Below, in pieces: positions 29,799 through 39,801 of a DNA stretch of 64,000 bases. The number at the start of each line of letters is the position of its first letter. Positions within the stretch are counted from its first letter, which is position 1. The stretch comes from Cryptosporidium bovis (lineage: Eukaryota; Apicomplexa; Conoidasida; Eucoccidiorida; Cryptosporidiidae), in the NCBI GenBank assembly GCA_009768925.2, contig VHIT02000012.1, forward strand, positions 310,001 through 374,000, given 5' to 3'. A program made the position numbers and the translations under genes. The notes beneath the pieces are model-generated. The model was not told the origin of the DNA and searched no databases. It was given only the letters and a program-made list of their open reading frames with translations.

Positions 29799-31331
29799 TT
29801 ATTCTATTTCGTATTTAACAGAATGGGGATTCGGAACATTATATTTCTGTAGGCCTTGAGCATCCCTGTCAACCAAATAATGTCTTCTATTAACTTTACT
29901 TATGTATTGGCCATATAAAAGTGGAACGCCGAGAATTATGACAAAAAAATGGACAACTGAACCAATAACAAAATCGAACTCTGACCACTCGGTAGATGAG
30001 TACTTATCAGATCTAAGTTCTTGTATATGAGCACCCATAATTAGAAATTCTATAGTTTTTGATGGATTCAACTTCCACTGTTCTTCTTGTATCCTCTTCC
30101 ACTGAGCAAGAATGGTTGCGTTTTTTCTGTGAGATAACCCAAATAAATCAAAGAAAAAAGACCCAAATTTAGAAAATTTATTCATTAATTTTCTAAACCC
30201 ACCTATTTTGAAGTTAATTAGGTCAATATAGTTGCTATCAAATTGTCTTTCTCTGAGATATAGAATAAAAGCCAGTGAAAAATTTGCAAGACTCTTATTC
30301 AATTTATTTTTTTCACAAATTTCACTAATTGAATTATCATCTAGTGTTTTAGTATACTCGTAAATTACTTTCAATTCATCAATTGCGCTTCTCTCCCCTG
30401 GAATCCACGGGACGGAAAGGTATTTGACCTTTGAATTCGTTTTGTTCTTGCATACCACCGTCAATCTCGCAGTACAACGCTTCTTTTTATTTACAAAATC
30501 AGTTATTACTGACGAGGACTCGAGTTTCTTTACTTGGAGGTAGACATCCAAAGTAGATCTCTGACCATTAAATAGTGTTTCATTGATAGTCTTAACATTT
30601 CTATCCTGGACAATATTTCTTTTCACATCTCTGATTGAATTATTATTATCAATATTGGTGTTCTTGTTTCCATTTTTTTCGTTTTCAATAGTCTCAAGTG
30701 AATTGTCTTTGTTCTTCTTTTTCCATCTTAACTTTGCAAATTGTTCCTTCAAACTGAATTTTTTTCTGGCTTTAGAATATTCTTTTATTACTGCTAAGAA
30801 GTACAGCTGCCAAATATCAACATTATTTAGTGATACCCTAACTATTCCGCCTTTGAGTGAAACGATGTAATCATATATTTTCTTGACCCCATCAAATGGA
30901 TCCTCTTCCAATGTAACCTCGCCCCACGGAAACTTAGGAAGTATTTTGCTTGAGTAAATTGAATACCTATCATTTAGATATGGGTTCACGGATAAGCTAT
31001 AATAATACAGCAAACTGGATGCAACCATTAATGTGTCTCCATCCCAATAATCAGTCTCAATATCAAAATAGTAATCTCCTTCTCTATTCTTCTGTATTGG
31101 AAGAAATATCCCTGCCAATATTTTCCCCAATGGACCCCTACGTGCCTGAGTCAGCATGTAATATATTGTAACTGTCGATGAACCTATCGAATAGGCTGTT
31201 ATTGTTGTACTCGCACTTGGAGATGCAACTGCACTATAAAAACCATAAACCGTCTGAAAATTAAGTAGTTGTATTGTTAACAAGAAATATATTAGCAACC
31301 TCCAAATGAACCCCATAATTTTGCACCTCAT
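29799..31331 (-). CDS. tandem secreted/membrane paralog family, member 3
   Basis: This 510-aa paralog starts with a clear signal peptide (WRLLIYFLLTIQLLNFQTVYG). Landmarks in order are YYMLTQARRGPLGKILAG, DGDTLMVASSLLYYYSLSV, FPWG, VDIWQLYFLAVIKEYSKAR, a Lys/Asn-rich loop, FILYLRERQFD, WKLNPSKTIEFLI and LGVPLLYGQYI. ATG 31331 and ATG 31316 are both plausible; the second places the signal peptide closer to the N-terminus. Having the same strand, size and order as its two neighbours shows tandem duplication followed by strong divergence. No enzymatic motif is seen. Confidence 0.8.
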   Translation of the reverse strand: MRCKIMGFIWRLLIYFLLTIQLLNFQTVYGFYSAVASPSASTTITAYSIGSSTVTIYYMLTQARRGPLGKILAGIFLPIQKNREGDYYFDIETDYWDGDTLMVASSLLYYYSLSVNPYLNDRYSIYSSKILPKFPWGEVTLEEDPFDGVKKIYDYIVSLKGGIVRVSLNNVDIWQLYFLAVIKEYSKARKKFSLKEQFAKLRWKKKNKDNSLETIENEKNGNKNTNIDNNNSIRDVKRNIVQDRNVKTINETLFNGQRSTLDVYLQVKKLESSSVITDFVNKKKRCTARLTVVCKNKTNSKVKYLSVPWIPGERSAIDELKVIYEYTKTLDDNSISEICEKNKLNKSLANFSLAFILYLRERQFDSNYIDLINFKIGGFRKLMNKFSKFGSFFFDLFGLSHRKNATILAQWKRIQEEQWKLNPSKTIEFLIMGAHIQELRSDKYSSTEWSEFDFVIGSVVHFFVIILGVPLLYGQYISKVNRRHYLVDRDAQGLQKYNVPNPHSVKYEIE

Positions 31332-31737
31332 CTGTCGCTGAAAATTTGTATATTCTGCAAGGTATTCCTTTAGTCTATATGGAGTATCACAATTTTAAAA
31401 TAAAAAGAAAATGAGCTTGGCGCCTTTTTCTTTTAAACTGTGACTACCAGATGCCAATGAGAATAACTAAAAGAAAATTGAAAAAAGAGACAGCTGTCAT
31501 CTATTTATCATACCTAATAAAACACTAATGAACTATTTACACCATTTCACAAAGGAAATATTACTAAAATTAAATCAAGCTGGGTCAAAATTTCTCCTGA
31601 AAAAAATAGGTCAAGTTTGTCTACTCTATGTTAGTTTTTCATGTTTAGCCAAGATGCATCTACCAAACCTTTGGAATAAATAAGTGTAGTTATTGGTTTA
31701 GATATCTTTAATACAAAGAAGAAGTTTAATATATCAT
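31332..31737. promoter_or_regulatory. region between paralog 3 start and CKS1 end
   Basis: GGCGCC is at 31419-31424 (CTTGGCGCCTTTTTC), 88 bases upstream of the paralog 3 ATG. Two tiny overlapping + strand ORFs (31451-31528 and 31528-31683) occur but cannot be supported as genes. Confidence 0.4.
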
Positions 31738-32246
31738 TTATGACCTACCCGTCTGAGGATTTGTTCCTAGAGGTCTTCTAAACAATAAAATATGTGGTTC
31801 AGGTCTATTAAATAATAATTAGTCTTAAAATTATACTTTGAATGTGAATATGTACCTACTTGTGAACTAGGTAGTGTTGCCAACCTCTTGATTGCTGAAC
31901 GCCTAACATTCTCCATTCTTGTTCAGAAAGTAGGCCATTGGGCTTGGAGTGTATGATTGCCTGCGCTTTTTTTGTAATCTGTCTTATCAAATTCATGAAA
32001 GGATTGATTAAAACATTTTCACATAACCTCACAAAATTAAATATATGTGAAGACCCGATTTCATCAAACTTACAGATTTAGGTAGTGTAACATGTCTACA
32101 ATACAGAAATCGCACATTTCAAACATGAAGTATTAAATTTTAAGTTACCAAACCCAACTCAAGACAAAAATCACATACCTATATTCATATACATCATCTT
32201 CATATTTAGAGGAATAAATTATATCGTCTGGGTAGTTCACCATCAT
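31738..32246 (-). CDS. CKS1: CKS1 cyclin-dependent kinase regulatory subunit, four exons
   Basis: Spliced CDS complement(join(31738..31804,31860..31978,32074..32095,32179..32246)) gives 91 aa. CKS1 binds the CDK C-lobe and phospho-threonine docking sites and is needed for cell-cycle progression. Diagnostic pieces are [16 protein letters not shown] then HVTLPKS ([21 protein letters not shown] in animals), [20 protein letters not shown], and [12 protein letters not shown] across the last junction. The introns are 83, 95 and 55 nt, with donors GTATGT, GTAAGT and GTAGGT and acceptors TAG, CAG and TAG. The codon splits join exactly. An in-frame TGA precedes the ATG pair at 32246/32243. All exons are too short for simple ORF calling. 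Confidence 0.95.
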
Positions 32247-32465
32247 TACAAATCATTACGAAAAACCAAACACTTTTTCACTGTTAGGAGCAATGATATA
32301 ATTGAGCGGCTCCGTCTAATTTTATGAACATTGAACCCCGAAAAGTCGAGCCCAAGGTTGAAAACTATAGTTTCTTATAAATAATATTATGAGGAAAAAA
32401 GGTTATGAAGGAATAATCAGAAACCTAAATTAAACATAATATATATAATAATATAATAATAGTTA

Positions 32466-35400
32466 TTATAAGTACAGGCTTGGCGTAAATACGATTCCTC
32501 TTCTTATTAACGAAATTCCCTCCTTGAGTTTACTTTCTAGATCCTCATTTCCTATGGATTTTGTTGCACTTGCAACTTGCCTCAATAATTCTTCCAACCT
32601 CCTCAAACATCTAATCACACTTCCTTCATAAAGACTTGTGTTCTCTAAAGTAGATTCAAAACTTTCACCTTTTGACCACTTTAAGATGACTGCCATTATT
32701 TGTGGCCTAAATTTGCTTAAGTACTGTTCAATATCAATGTCTAAACCAGATTCTGTAGATACATTTACAATCATTTTGGCCACCTCAATAATATTTTCAT
32801 ATCCCGTTGAAAGAATTGGGTCCTCGAGTTTTGGTTCTTGATACTTCTCATCGTAAAGCAGCGACGACAAGATTGCAACAATATATTCAATTTTAAGCTC
32901 TTGGAAAAATACGTTATTGAAAAGCAGTTCTGCAATTAATAGTTCGTCTGAAGATGAAATTTCACAGGCGATCCTACCTTTAAGCTGAACAATCCCATCT
33001 TCATCAATATAGTCAAGGCGTTTTAATACCCTTCTCATCCCATCCAGTTCTCTTTGCATAATTGAATCATATTTATTAGAATGAAGCTCACCGGAAATAC
33101 TCATAGCTCTTCTCTCAAGATGCCTTTTGTGAGAGCATATGAACAATAAAATCAAAGTTAGTGAAGGAGCATTATTTACCAGAACGGAGTTCTCAATTTG
33201 TTTCTTTATGGATCTATATTTGTATATTTTAGAGCGTACATTCGAACATTTAGTTTCAGTGTCAACGTTAATTATATCATCCCCATAGTAATCCAATAAT
33301 GGAATTCTTTCGTTTCTCAAATGATCAGCAACTTTTATTAGAGATATTTCCAATGACTTCAATATTGTTGTGTTTGAATTTGTGGGGGCACTATTAAATT
33401 CTGGAATATTCAATCTAATAGTACTTATATCGTATATTGTTGATATTGAGCAGTTTAAAATGAAATAATTGGAGTTATCATTAATTGAATCACCAATACT
33501 TTCCAATTCCTTTAGAATGGCATTGTAAACGAATTTTGGCAAAGCTCTCTTGTCTAAAAGTACTTTAAGATAATACGGATTTGTTTCATCGTAGTTTTCT
33601 AAATCATTAATAGTTTCGCAGTCAGCATTTACATCCTGTCCATCACTTTTCAATGGTTGAAGTACAAAACCAGTGCTTGTCTTGTTACTTCTATATATTG
33701 GGTTACTAAGGACGACACCCCAGCCGAAATTCAGAATCTGTTTTTCCTCAAATCCAAAGAATGAGTTTGGATAAAATAAATAATTAAAGAACGAATTGTC
33801 TTTATTCATTTTAGCTTCATCTAAATAGTTACAAATCTCATCTCTTTCAAAATTAATAATATCTTCGCGTTTAATATATGGAAACTTGACAAACACTAAT
33901 CTTCCAGGTGAATAAAATCCATGTATTATTTTTGAATTGATAACAAATTTCTTAATTGAATTATTTAATTCAATAAGTTCACATAAGTTTGCGTACAGAG
34001 AATTTCCTATTAAGGCAAGGTTTTCTTCAAGTTCTTTCTCGTCACCAATACTCTTCAAAATAATATCAACTTCGTGATTTTCTTTGTCTGGATTAACACT
34101 AAATTTATTGCTCAATAACTTTGTAAATTCATTTATTGCCTTCTTTATAGACTTTTGCTCCAAAATTATCTCGTGAATTCCAGGAATAGCAATTGCATGC
34201 AAATTTGAAGCCAAATTGTATTTTTTGTAAAAATCATTTAAGTTTATCGAGTTTAAATCATTACAAGTCACATTAAATCCTGCCAAGTAAAGGAAATATG
34301 AATAAGAAAATAACAAATCTTTCAGAGTTGGAAACTCAGGTCTAATCAACCTCTCTTGTAATGAATCATAAATGTCGTCTATTCCCTCGATCTTCCGACT
34401 AACTACGGTAAAATTTCCAACTGCTGCTGGTTGGTCATTATTAATTGAGTTTGAGCTACCCTTTTTCTTTTTTATTTTATTTTCATTCAAATCACCAATC
34501 TTCAATTGTGGATTCTTAATAGAGTACTTTTCTATAATTTCCTTGATTCTTTCTTTTTCTTCGGTTAGTGAGACTGTTTTTTTCCTTTTTAAAAATTGAG
34601 AAAATGAACGGTTAATCATATACTCAGGATCCGCCCCTTCAAGTCTTAATAGGTTTAATAGCATATTGTATCCTATATAAAATTGGCTATCTATTCTTAA
34701 TGGCTGTCCTGTAAGCATAGACTTTATTGCCCATGGATCTGCTAATTCATCTATCATTGTAATAGTGATTCCTCTATCGTCTAATCCTCTCCTTCCAGCT
34801 CTTCCACTCATCTGTATGAACTCACCTGAATTAATAATTCTGTACTCATTCCCATCAAACTTTCTAAGTGATGTAAAAATTACTGTTTTTGCAGGCATGT
34901 TAATTCCCATTGAAAACGTTTCTGTTGAAAACAAAACCTTAATAAACGACTCACCAAATAAGAGTTCAACAATTTCCTTGACCACAGGAAGCAGACCTCC
35001 ATGATGAATTCCTATTCCTCTTCTTAGCAAAGGTAACATACCAACTACTTGTGGTATTTTCCTATCCTCCTCAGCCAATGTAGCTAATGCGCTATTAAAA
35101 ATAAACTCAATACTCTCCTTTTCCTCTTCAGTAGATAAGTCAACATTTTTTAATGAGAGTGCATTCAATTCACAGTCTTTCTTTGAGAATGAGAATACGA
35201 TAATTGGTAAGTAGCTTCTTTCTTGGCACATTTCTATTATACTTTCCAAGTCAATTCTTTGTTGATTCCTACTTGAATTCTTCTTGGTCTCCTTCTGTGA
35301 AGTCATATTCTCTGTGGATAGTTTAAGTGTAGAAAGTGCTTTCGAATAGTTGTCTTGTCTAAATACCTTATTTTCATCAACAACAAGGTATATTCCATTC

Positions 35401-36254
35401 CCACCTGCAGGGAATACAAAATGTTGAAGGGGGACGGGCCTATAATCCGTATAAACCACATGACACGGTTGGTGTTTTGTTCTGCATATCCATTCTGCAA
35501 ATTCCAAGTGATTTGGAATAGTTGCTGACAAAAATACTAATCTTACAGTATCTGGCAACAAAATAATTGACTCCTCCCAAACAACTCCCCTTTCTTTGTC
35601 TCTCATATAGTGTATTTCATCAAATATTACCCATGCTATTTCTCTTACCAATTCACTGCCTCTATATAGCATGGACCTCAAAATTTCAGTAGTCATAACC
35701 ATAATCGATCCTAGTGGATTTACTGTAACATCTCCAGTAAGTAGACCAACATTACCATCTCCAAATGAGGTCCTTAAATCCCTATATTTCTGATTGCTCA
35801 GAGCCTTAATCGGGGATGTGTATACAACTCTTTGGTTACTTTTTAGAGCCATTGCTATAGCATACTCAGCTACACATGTTTTACCTGCAGATGTATGTGC
35901 AGATATTAAAACACTTTCACCGATTTCCAGACAATCAATGGATACAGACTGAAAGTTATCTAACTTAAAAGAATATTCTCTTGCCGGGATCTTTCTACCG
36001 TTTTCATCAAATTGTATTCTAAACTTTGAATCTGTTGGTGCAACATATCCACACGGACGAACACACTCATGTACACAATTTGTACCAGATTCATAAATTA
36101 TATGCTCAACCCTCATACTTCCATCATGTTTTTGGATTTTTTCTTGCCTTATGTGAGGATTGTTCTGGAAATTTTCTGGATCTACTTCTTTTTTACTCTC
36201 CTCTACTCGAGCTTTTTTTATTACCTTAGACAATTCACCTATAAGTGCGTCCAT
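32466..36254 (-). CDS. MTR4: Mtr4-type exosome RNA helicase (Ski2-like)
   Basis: This 1262-aa DExH helicase feeds structured RNA to the nuclear exosome. The core carries motif I AHTSAGKTCVAEYAIAMAL (about 117-135), motif II DEIHYMRDKERGVVWEESI (about 215-233), motif III FLSATIPN, motif IV/V regions (GIHHGGLLPVVKE, FSTETFSMGINMPAKTVIF) and motif VI QMSGRAGRRGLDDRG. The arch/stalk region (about 540-1000) is divergent, with a low-complexity basic patch. The C-terminal helical DSHCT domain (about 1080-1262) includes IEYIVAILSSLL and IRCLRRLEELLRQ. DEIH and MSGRAGRRG place it in the Mtr4/Ski2 group; the overall pattern, lacking the long Ski2 N-terminus, favours Mtr4. The start is ATG 36254. Confidence 0.92.
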   Translation of the reverse strand: MDALIGELSKVIKKARVEESKKEVDPENFQNNPHIRQEKIQKHDGSMRVEHIIYESGTNCVHECVRPCGYVAPTDSKFRIQFDENGRKIPAREYSFKLDNFQSVSIDCLEIGESVLISAHTSAGKTCVAEYAIAMALKSNQRVVYTSPIKALSNQKYRDLRTSFGDGNVGLLTGDVTVNPLGSIMVMTTEILRSMLYRGSELVREIAWVIFDEIHYMRDKERGVVWEESIILLPDTVRLVFLSATIPNHLEFAEWICRTKHQPCHVVYTDYRPVPLQHFVFPAGGNGIYLVVDENKVFRQDNYSKALSTLKLSTENMTSQKETKKNSSRNQQRIDLESIIEMCQERSYLPIIVFSFSKKDCELNALSLKNVDLSTEEEKESIEFIFNSALATLAEEDRKIPQVVGMLPLLRRGIGIHHGGLLPVVKEIVELLFGESFIKVLFSTETFSMGINMPAKTVIFTSLRKFDGNEYRIINSGEFIQMSGRAGRRGLDDRGITITMIDELADPWAIKSMLTGQPLRIDSQFYIGYNMLLNLLRLEGADPEYMINRSFSQFLKRKKTVSLTEEKERIKEIIEKYSIKNPQLKIGDLNENKIKKKKGSSNSINNDQPAAVGNFTVVSRKIEGIDDIYDSLQERLIRPEFPTLKDLLFSYSYFLYLAGFNVTCNDLNSINLNDFYKKYNLASNLHAIAIPGIHEIILEQKSIKKAINEFTKLLSNKFSVNPDKENHEVDIILKSIGDEKELEENLALIGNSLYANLCELIELNNSIKKFVINSKIIHGFYSPGRLVFVKFPYIKREDIINFERDEICNYLDEAKMNKDNSFFNYLFYPNSFFGFEEKQILNFGWGVVLSNPIYRSNKTSTGFVLQPLKSDGQDVNADCETINDLENYDETNPYYLKVLLDKRALPKFVYNAILKELESIGDSINDNSNYFILNCSISTIYDISTIRLNIPEFNSAPTNSNTTILKSLEISLIKVADHLRNERIPLLDYYGDDIINVDTETKCSNVRSKIYKYRSIKKQIENSVLVNNAPSLTLILLFICSHKRHLERRAMSISGELHSNKYDSIMQRELDGMRRVLKRLDYIDEDGIVQLKGRIACEISSSDELLIAELLFNNVFFQELKIEYIVAILSSLLYDEKYQEPKLEDPILSTGYENIIEVAKMIVNVSTESGLDIDIEQYLSKFRPQIMAVILKWSKGESFESTLENTSLYEGSVIRCLRRLEELLRQVASATKSIGNEDLESKLKEGISLIRRGIVFTPSLYL

Positions 36255-36975
36255 TAGTACTTACACCAACATTCATAATAATTTGTATAGAAATAATTGA
36301 GAAGTATATGAAACTCACTTAATAACAATTCAATATTGTATATTATTAATTATAATCTTTCCACGTAAAACTCAACCAATAAAATTATGAAAACCTATTT
36401 TCTTGTCAGTCTTTACTTTTGCTAGTACCGCCTATAAATGCAATCTTACCGCTATATAGGAACCGGTAAGGCGAGAGGTAACGGATGCATGTGAACAAGG
36501 TTTCAAATTAACATGAAAATGCCATACTGTTTCTACTTCATTTCCTATTAAAGTATAGTATATATAAACTTTAGTTTTAATGTATATTACATATTTATAT
36601 ATTTTATATATATCAATATTAATTCAATTATAAGGAAAATAACAAGTAGACGTTTGAGGTTTTAAAACGATTTTTTTGTGCTATAAATGTATATTTCATT
36701 ATTAAACACACTATTACTTTTTATTTTAAATCAAATCGCCTATATATTAAATACCCATTAGATCTTATTTAATTGTAAGAAATATATTACTATCGCAACT
36801 CACCAAAAATATTTATTATAATAATGGCGCCAACTATTTTGTGTGAATAAAGTCATCCGTTATGTCTATTTGGTCAAGATTGCCCACTAGGGCTTTGGTA
36901 CTAAGAAAGTTTGTAAATAACAATAGAAACTCGGAAAAGAAAGGTTTGATAGAATTTTATGATATATGAATACCA
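36255..36975. promoter_or_regulatory. divergent promoter Mtr4 / secreted protein
   Basis: No exon is seen. A GC-richer patch at about 36425-36490 includes CTTACCG...CGGTAAG as an imperfectly spaced inverted repeat. GGCGCC is at 36826-36831 (AATGGCGCCAAC), about 145 bases before the + strand ATG. Both could serve divergent transcription. Confidence 0.4.
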
Positions 36976-39648
36976 ATGATTATTAAGTTAAAGATTTACT
37001 TTATCATAGTTTTTACAATCATATTTTTTTGTGGTATTGACTACAGTTTAAGATGTGCATGTTCCGAACTTGAGGAATCAGCATTTATAGAAGATGAGAC
37101 TGGAGATCATGAGACTGGTATAATTACACAGAAAAGTTTTAGGAGCTTAATGAAAAAAGAGTGTGAACATGGTGGTCACGACTCAAAAGATATCCCTATC
37201 AAGGAAAATAATCAAAATGAAGCGTCAAGGAGTGATGATTCTAAAGAAGGCGAAAATTTTGAAGAAGGTTACAAGGATGAAGTTAAAAAAGAAGAAAATG
37301 TAACTGATTCAGTTTCTGAAAGAGAAATGATTCCACCTGATACATCAAGTGACGATCAAAAAGACGAAGAGGATGATGAAGGAGACTCAAAAAATAGAGA
37401 TAAAAATGAGGAACAAAATAAATATGAAGAAGATAATGACTCAATTAAAGATGTTAACAGTGAAAAAGGTAAATTAGATGATGAAACAATAAGTGAAAGA
37501 AGTAAAACCCAACATGATAATATAAATGCCGAGGATGATTCAAAAAATAATGACGGTTATAAACCAGAAGTAGATGGGGAAAAAGAGATAAAAAATGAGT
37601 TGGAAATGACTAAACATGTGAATAAAACAGTGGAATTAAAAGATTATGAAAATGATAGTTCTGTTGAAAATATAGAAAGCGAAGGTCAAACAGGTTCAGA
37701 ATTGTTAAAAGAAGAAACAGCTTCTGAATCAAAAACGTTGAATATCAAAACATCAGAAAACAATTTAGATGGGAATAACAACACTAATTCAGTTAATCAC
37801 GAGGCCTACAGTAGCCTTAATAATGATAATAAAGAATCAGAAATTGAAGATAAATCTGGTAAGTTAAATGATGATATTGAAATGGTAGTGAAAGAGATGA
37901 AAGAAGAACTAGCTTCTAAACCCTCAAACAATACGATATTGGAAAGAATAGATAATAACTATATAATTACCATTAAAAAACTAGATTCAGCTGACTCAAT
38001 GAAAGAGGAAGATACAGAATTAAATACGAATACTAAGGAAGCCAGAATCAGAATACATAAAGACGAAAATAAAGATAATGAACAAAAAAACAAAGTAAAT
38101 ACTATTACTAAAACTCAGTCAGAATTGAATGAACGTGATATATCTGACACCAACGAACACAAATCAAACAAGGAGTTGATTGAAAAGTTAAAGTCATTGT
38201 CATCAGGAAGTCCTTTAACAGATGAAGGAGAAAGAGGCAAAAATAATTCATTGAATGAGAAAAATAATGATGAAAAGATGGAAGCCCTGATAAAAGAAAA
38301 AAAGGACTATGATACAAAGAAAATGGAAAAAAAAAATGAGCCCTTACAAAAAAAGAAAAAGTGGTACGAAAGAAGGGACCCTGTAACTGGTGAATTATTG
38401 TTCGATGCTGCTGCACTTTCCAGGAATATTACAGCAGCTATAACAGCGAAAAGAAAGAAAGGATCATTTAGTAAATGCTTCCACTTGCACGGTCAAAAAG
38501 AGAAATGTGAATCAACAAAAAATTGTTTCTACGATAATGTCTACGATATGTGTCTATTAGATTGCAGTCTTCTCAACAAAAAAGATGCATGTGAAGAATA
38601 TTTGGAATGCAGATTCGATTATGTTGTTCCAAGAAAAGCGTGTGTGAATGACTGTTTCCAAAGTAGAAATTTCATGAAACAAGACTTAAATGGAGTCATG
38701 AGAGGGTGTATGTGGTGTTCTCAGGAAATAATGTGTAATACTATCAAAAAAATACAAGGAGAAAAATTTCCAGACTTCAATAATCGAAAATTTGATTGTA
38801 ACTGGCAAGTACAAAACGGCTTAGATGGAAATGATGAGAATACGGAAAACTCTATTTGTGTTGACAAAAATTTTGGTAGGAACATGACAAATAAAGACTT
38901 AGTTGCTGCTAACTATATTTCTACTCAGACAAAATTAACAAATGAAGCAGCTGAAAAGATAAAACAGCAGATGTTAAGTGATGGTGAATCTGAAGAAGCC
39001 GCAAAGTTGCAGACACAAAACATAAACATATTGAAAAGAAGTATATGCTATCCTCCAAATATACCATTTTCAAAACTCACTCCAGAAAAAAATTACTACA
39101 TCAACGACGAAGAAATTGAAATAGTGTGTGATTATGGGTATAAAATAACCGGAGCAAGTGATAAATTAAAATGTGTTAATGGTGAGTTTTCTCCAAAGGC
39201 ATTCTGCATTGCATATAAAGAAATAGAAAAACAAAAGGAGTCAATAGGAAAACATTTTAATAATATTTTCAATTTACTAGTAAATTCAGTACTTGGAGGT
39301 GGAGGTTGGATAGACTTTGGTATTGAAAAAATAAATGAAAGTAGATCCGAAAATAGAGATGAACAAGAACCTGACTTAGGTGGTGACAGGAGTTTAGAAT
39401 TAAACATAACAGATGTTTTAGATAATAAAATCAACTTTAAAGATGGTGAGGTCGAAGGAGATCTAACGACAAATGCTACAAACTCTAATAAAACTCTTTT
39501 GGATATTGAACATAGTAAATTAGAAGAAAAAAAAGAGATTGTCAATGAGGATAACGAAAAACAAAGTGATTCAGCTGGAATAAATTCAGGAAGAATAATT
39601 TTGGACAGAGTAACGGGTAACACAATACTGTCGGTAGGAAATTCATAA
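36976..39648 (+). CDS. secreted acidic protein with Cys-rich and Sushi-like C-terminus
   Basis: This 890-aa protein starts with a signal peptide (MIIKLKIYFIIVFTIIFFCG). A very long Glu/Asp/Lys/Asn/Ser-rich disordered region follows (about 40-465). A Cys-rich block (about 495-600) includes CFHLHGQKEKCESTKNCFYD, MCLLDCSLLNKKDACEEYLE and CMWCSQEIMC. Around 690-742 there is a four-cysteine module (SICYPPN, IVCDYGYKI, KLKCVNGEF, FC) resembling a Sushi/CCP domain but lacking the usual Trp. No transmembrane anchor or GPI signal is visible at the C-terminus. A role in the extracellular matrix, oocyst wall or host interface is plausible but inferred. The start is ATG 36976. Confidence 0.8.
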   Translation: MIIKLKIYFIIVFTIIFFCGIDYSLRCACSELEESAFIEDETGDHETGIITQKSFRSLMKKECEHGGHDSKDIPIKENNQNEASRSDDSKEGENFEEGYKDEVKKEENVTDSVSEREMIPPDTSSDDQKDEEDDEGDSKNRDKNEEQNKYEEDNDSIKDVNSEKGKLDDETISERSKTQHDNINAEDDSKNNDGYKPEVDGEKEIKNELEMTKHVNKTVELKDYENDSSVENIESEGQTGSELLKEETASESKTLNIKTSENNLDGNNNTNSVNHEAYSSLNNDNKESEIEDKSGKLNDDIEMVVKEMKEELASKPSNNTILERIDNNYIITIKKLDSADSMKEEDTELNTNTKEARIRIHKDENKDNEQKNKVNTITKTQSELNERDISDTNEHKSNKELIEKLKSLSSGSPLTDEGERGKNNSLNEKNNDEKMEALIKEKKDYDTKKMEKKNEPLQKKKKWYERRDPVTGELLFDAAALSRNITAAITAKRKKGSFSKCFHLHGQKEKCESTKNCFYDNVYDMCLLDCSLLNKKDACEEYLECRFDYVVPRKACVNDCFQSRNFMKQDLNGVMRGCMWCSQEIMCNTIKKIQGEKFPDFNNRKFDCNWQVQNGLDGNDENTENSICVDKNFGRNMTNKDLVAANYISTQTKLTNEAAEKIKQQMLSDGESEEAAKLQTQNINILKRSICYPPNIPFSKLTPEKNYYINDEEIEIVCDYGYKITGASDKLKCVNGEFSPKAFCIAYKEIEKQKESIGKHFNNIFNLLVNSVLGGGGWIDFGIEKINESRSENRDEQEPDLGGDRSLELNITDVLDNKINFKDGEVEGDLTTNATNSNKTLLDIEHSKLEEKKEIVNEDNEKQSDSAGINSGRIILDRVTGNTILSVGNS

Positions 39649-39801
39649 TTAATATGGTCTAAAAACATATAGAAGTATATCCATATGTAATTGTTTAAAT
39701 AAATATATGATTTTATAATAATGGTTAATATTATCTATCTTGTTTTTTATATTTAGAAAAATCCAATTTTTAAGGATGAAAATGGTACATATATGTTTCG
39801 A

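Noticed and set aside
31451-31683. Two overlapping mini-ORFs (25 and 51 aa) sharing TAATG
   Set aside because: They are suggestive of a frameshifted small helical protein, but no family match and no splice sites rejoin them.
39132-39668. 178-codon antisense ORF inside the secreted protein gene
   Set aside because: The sense frame has a signal peptide and Cys-rich modules; the antisense product is a Ser/Leu/Phe-rich shadow.
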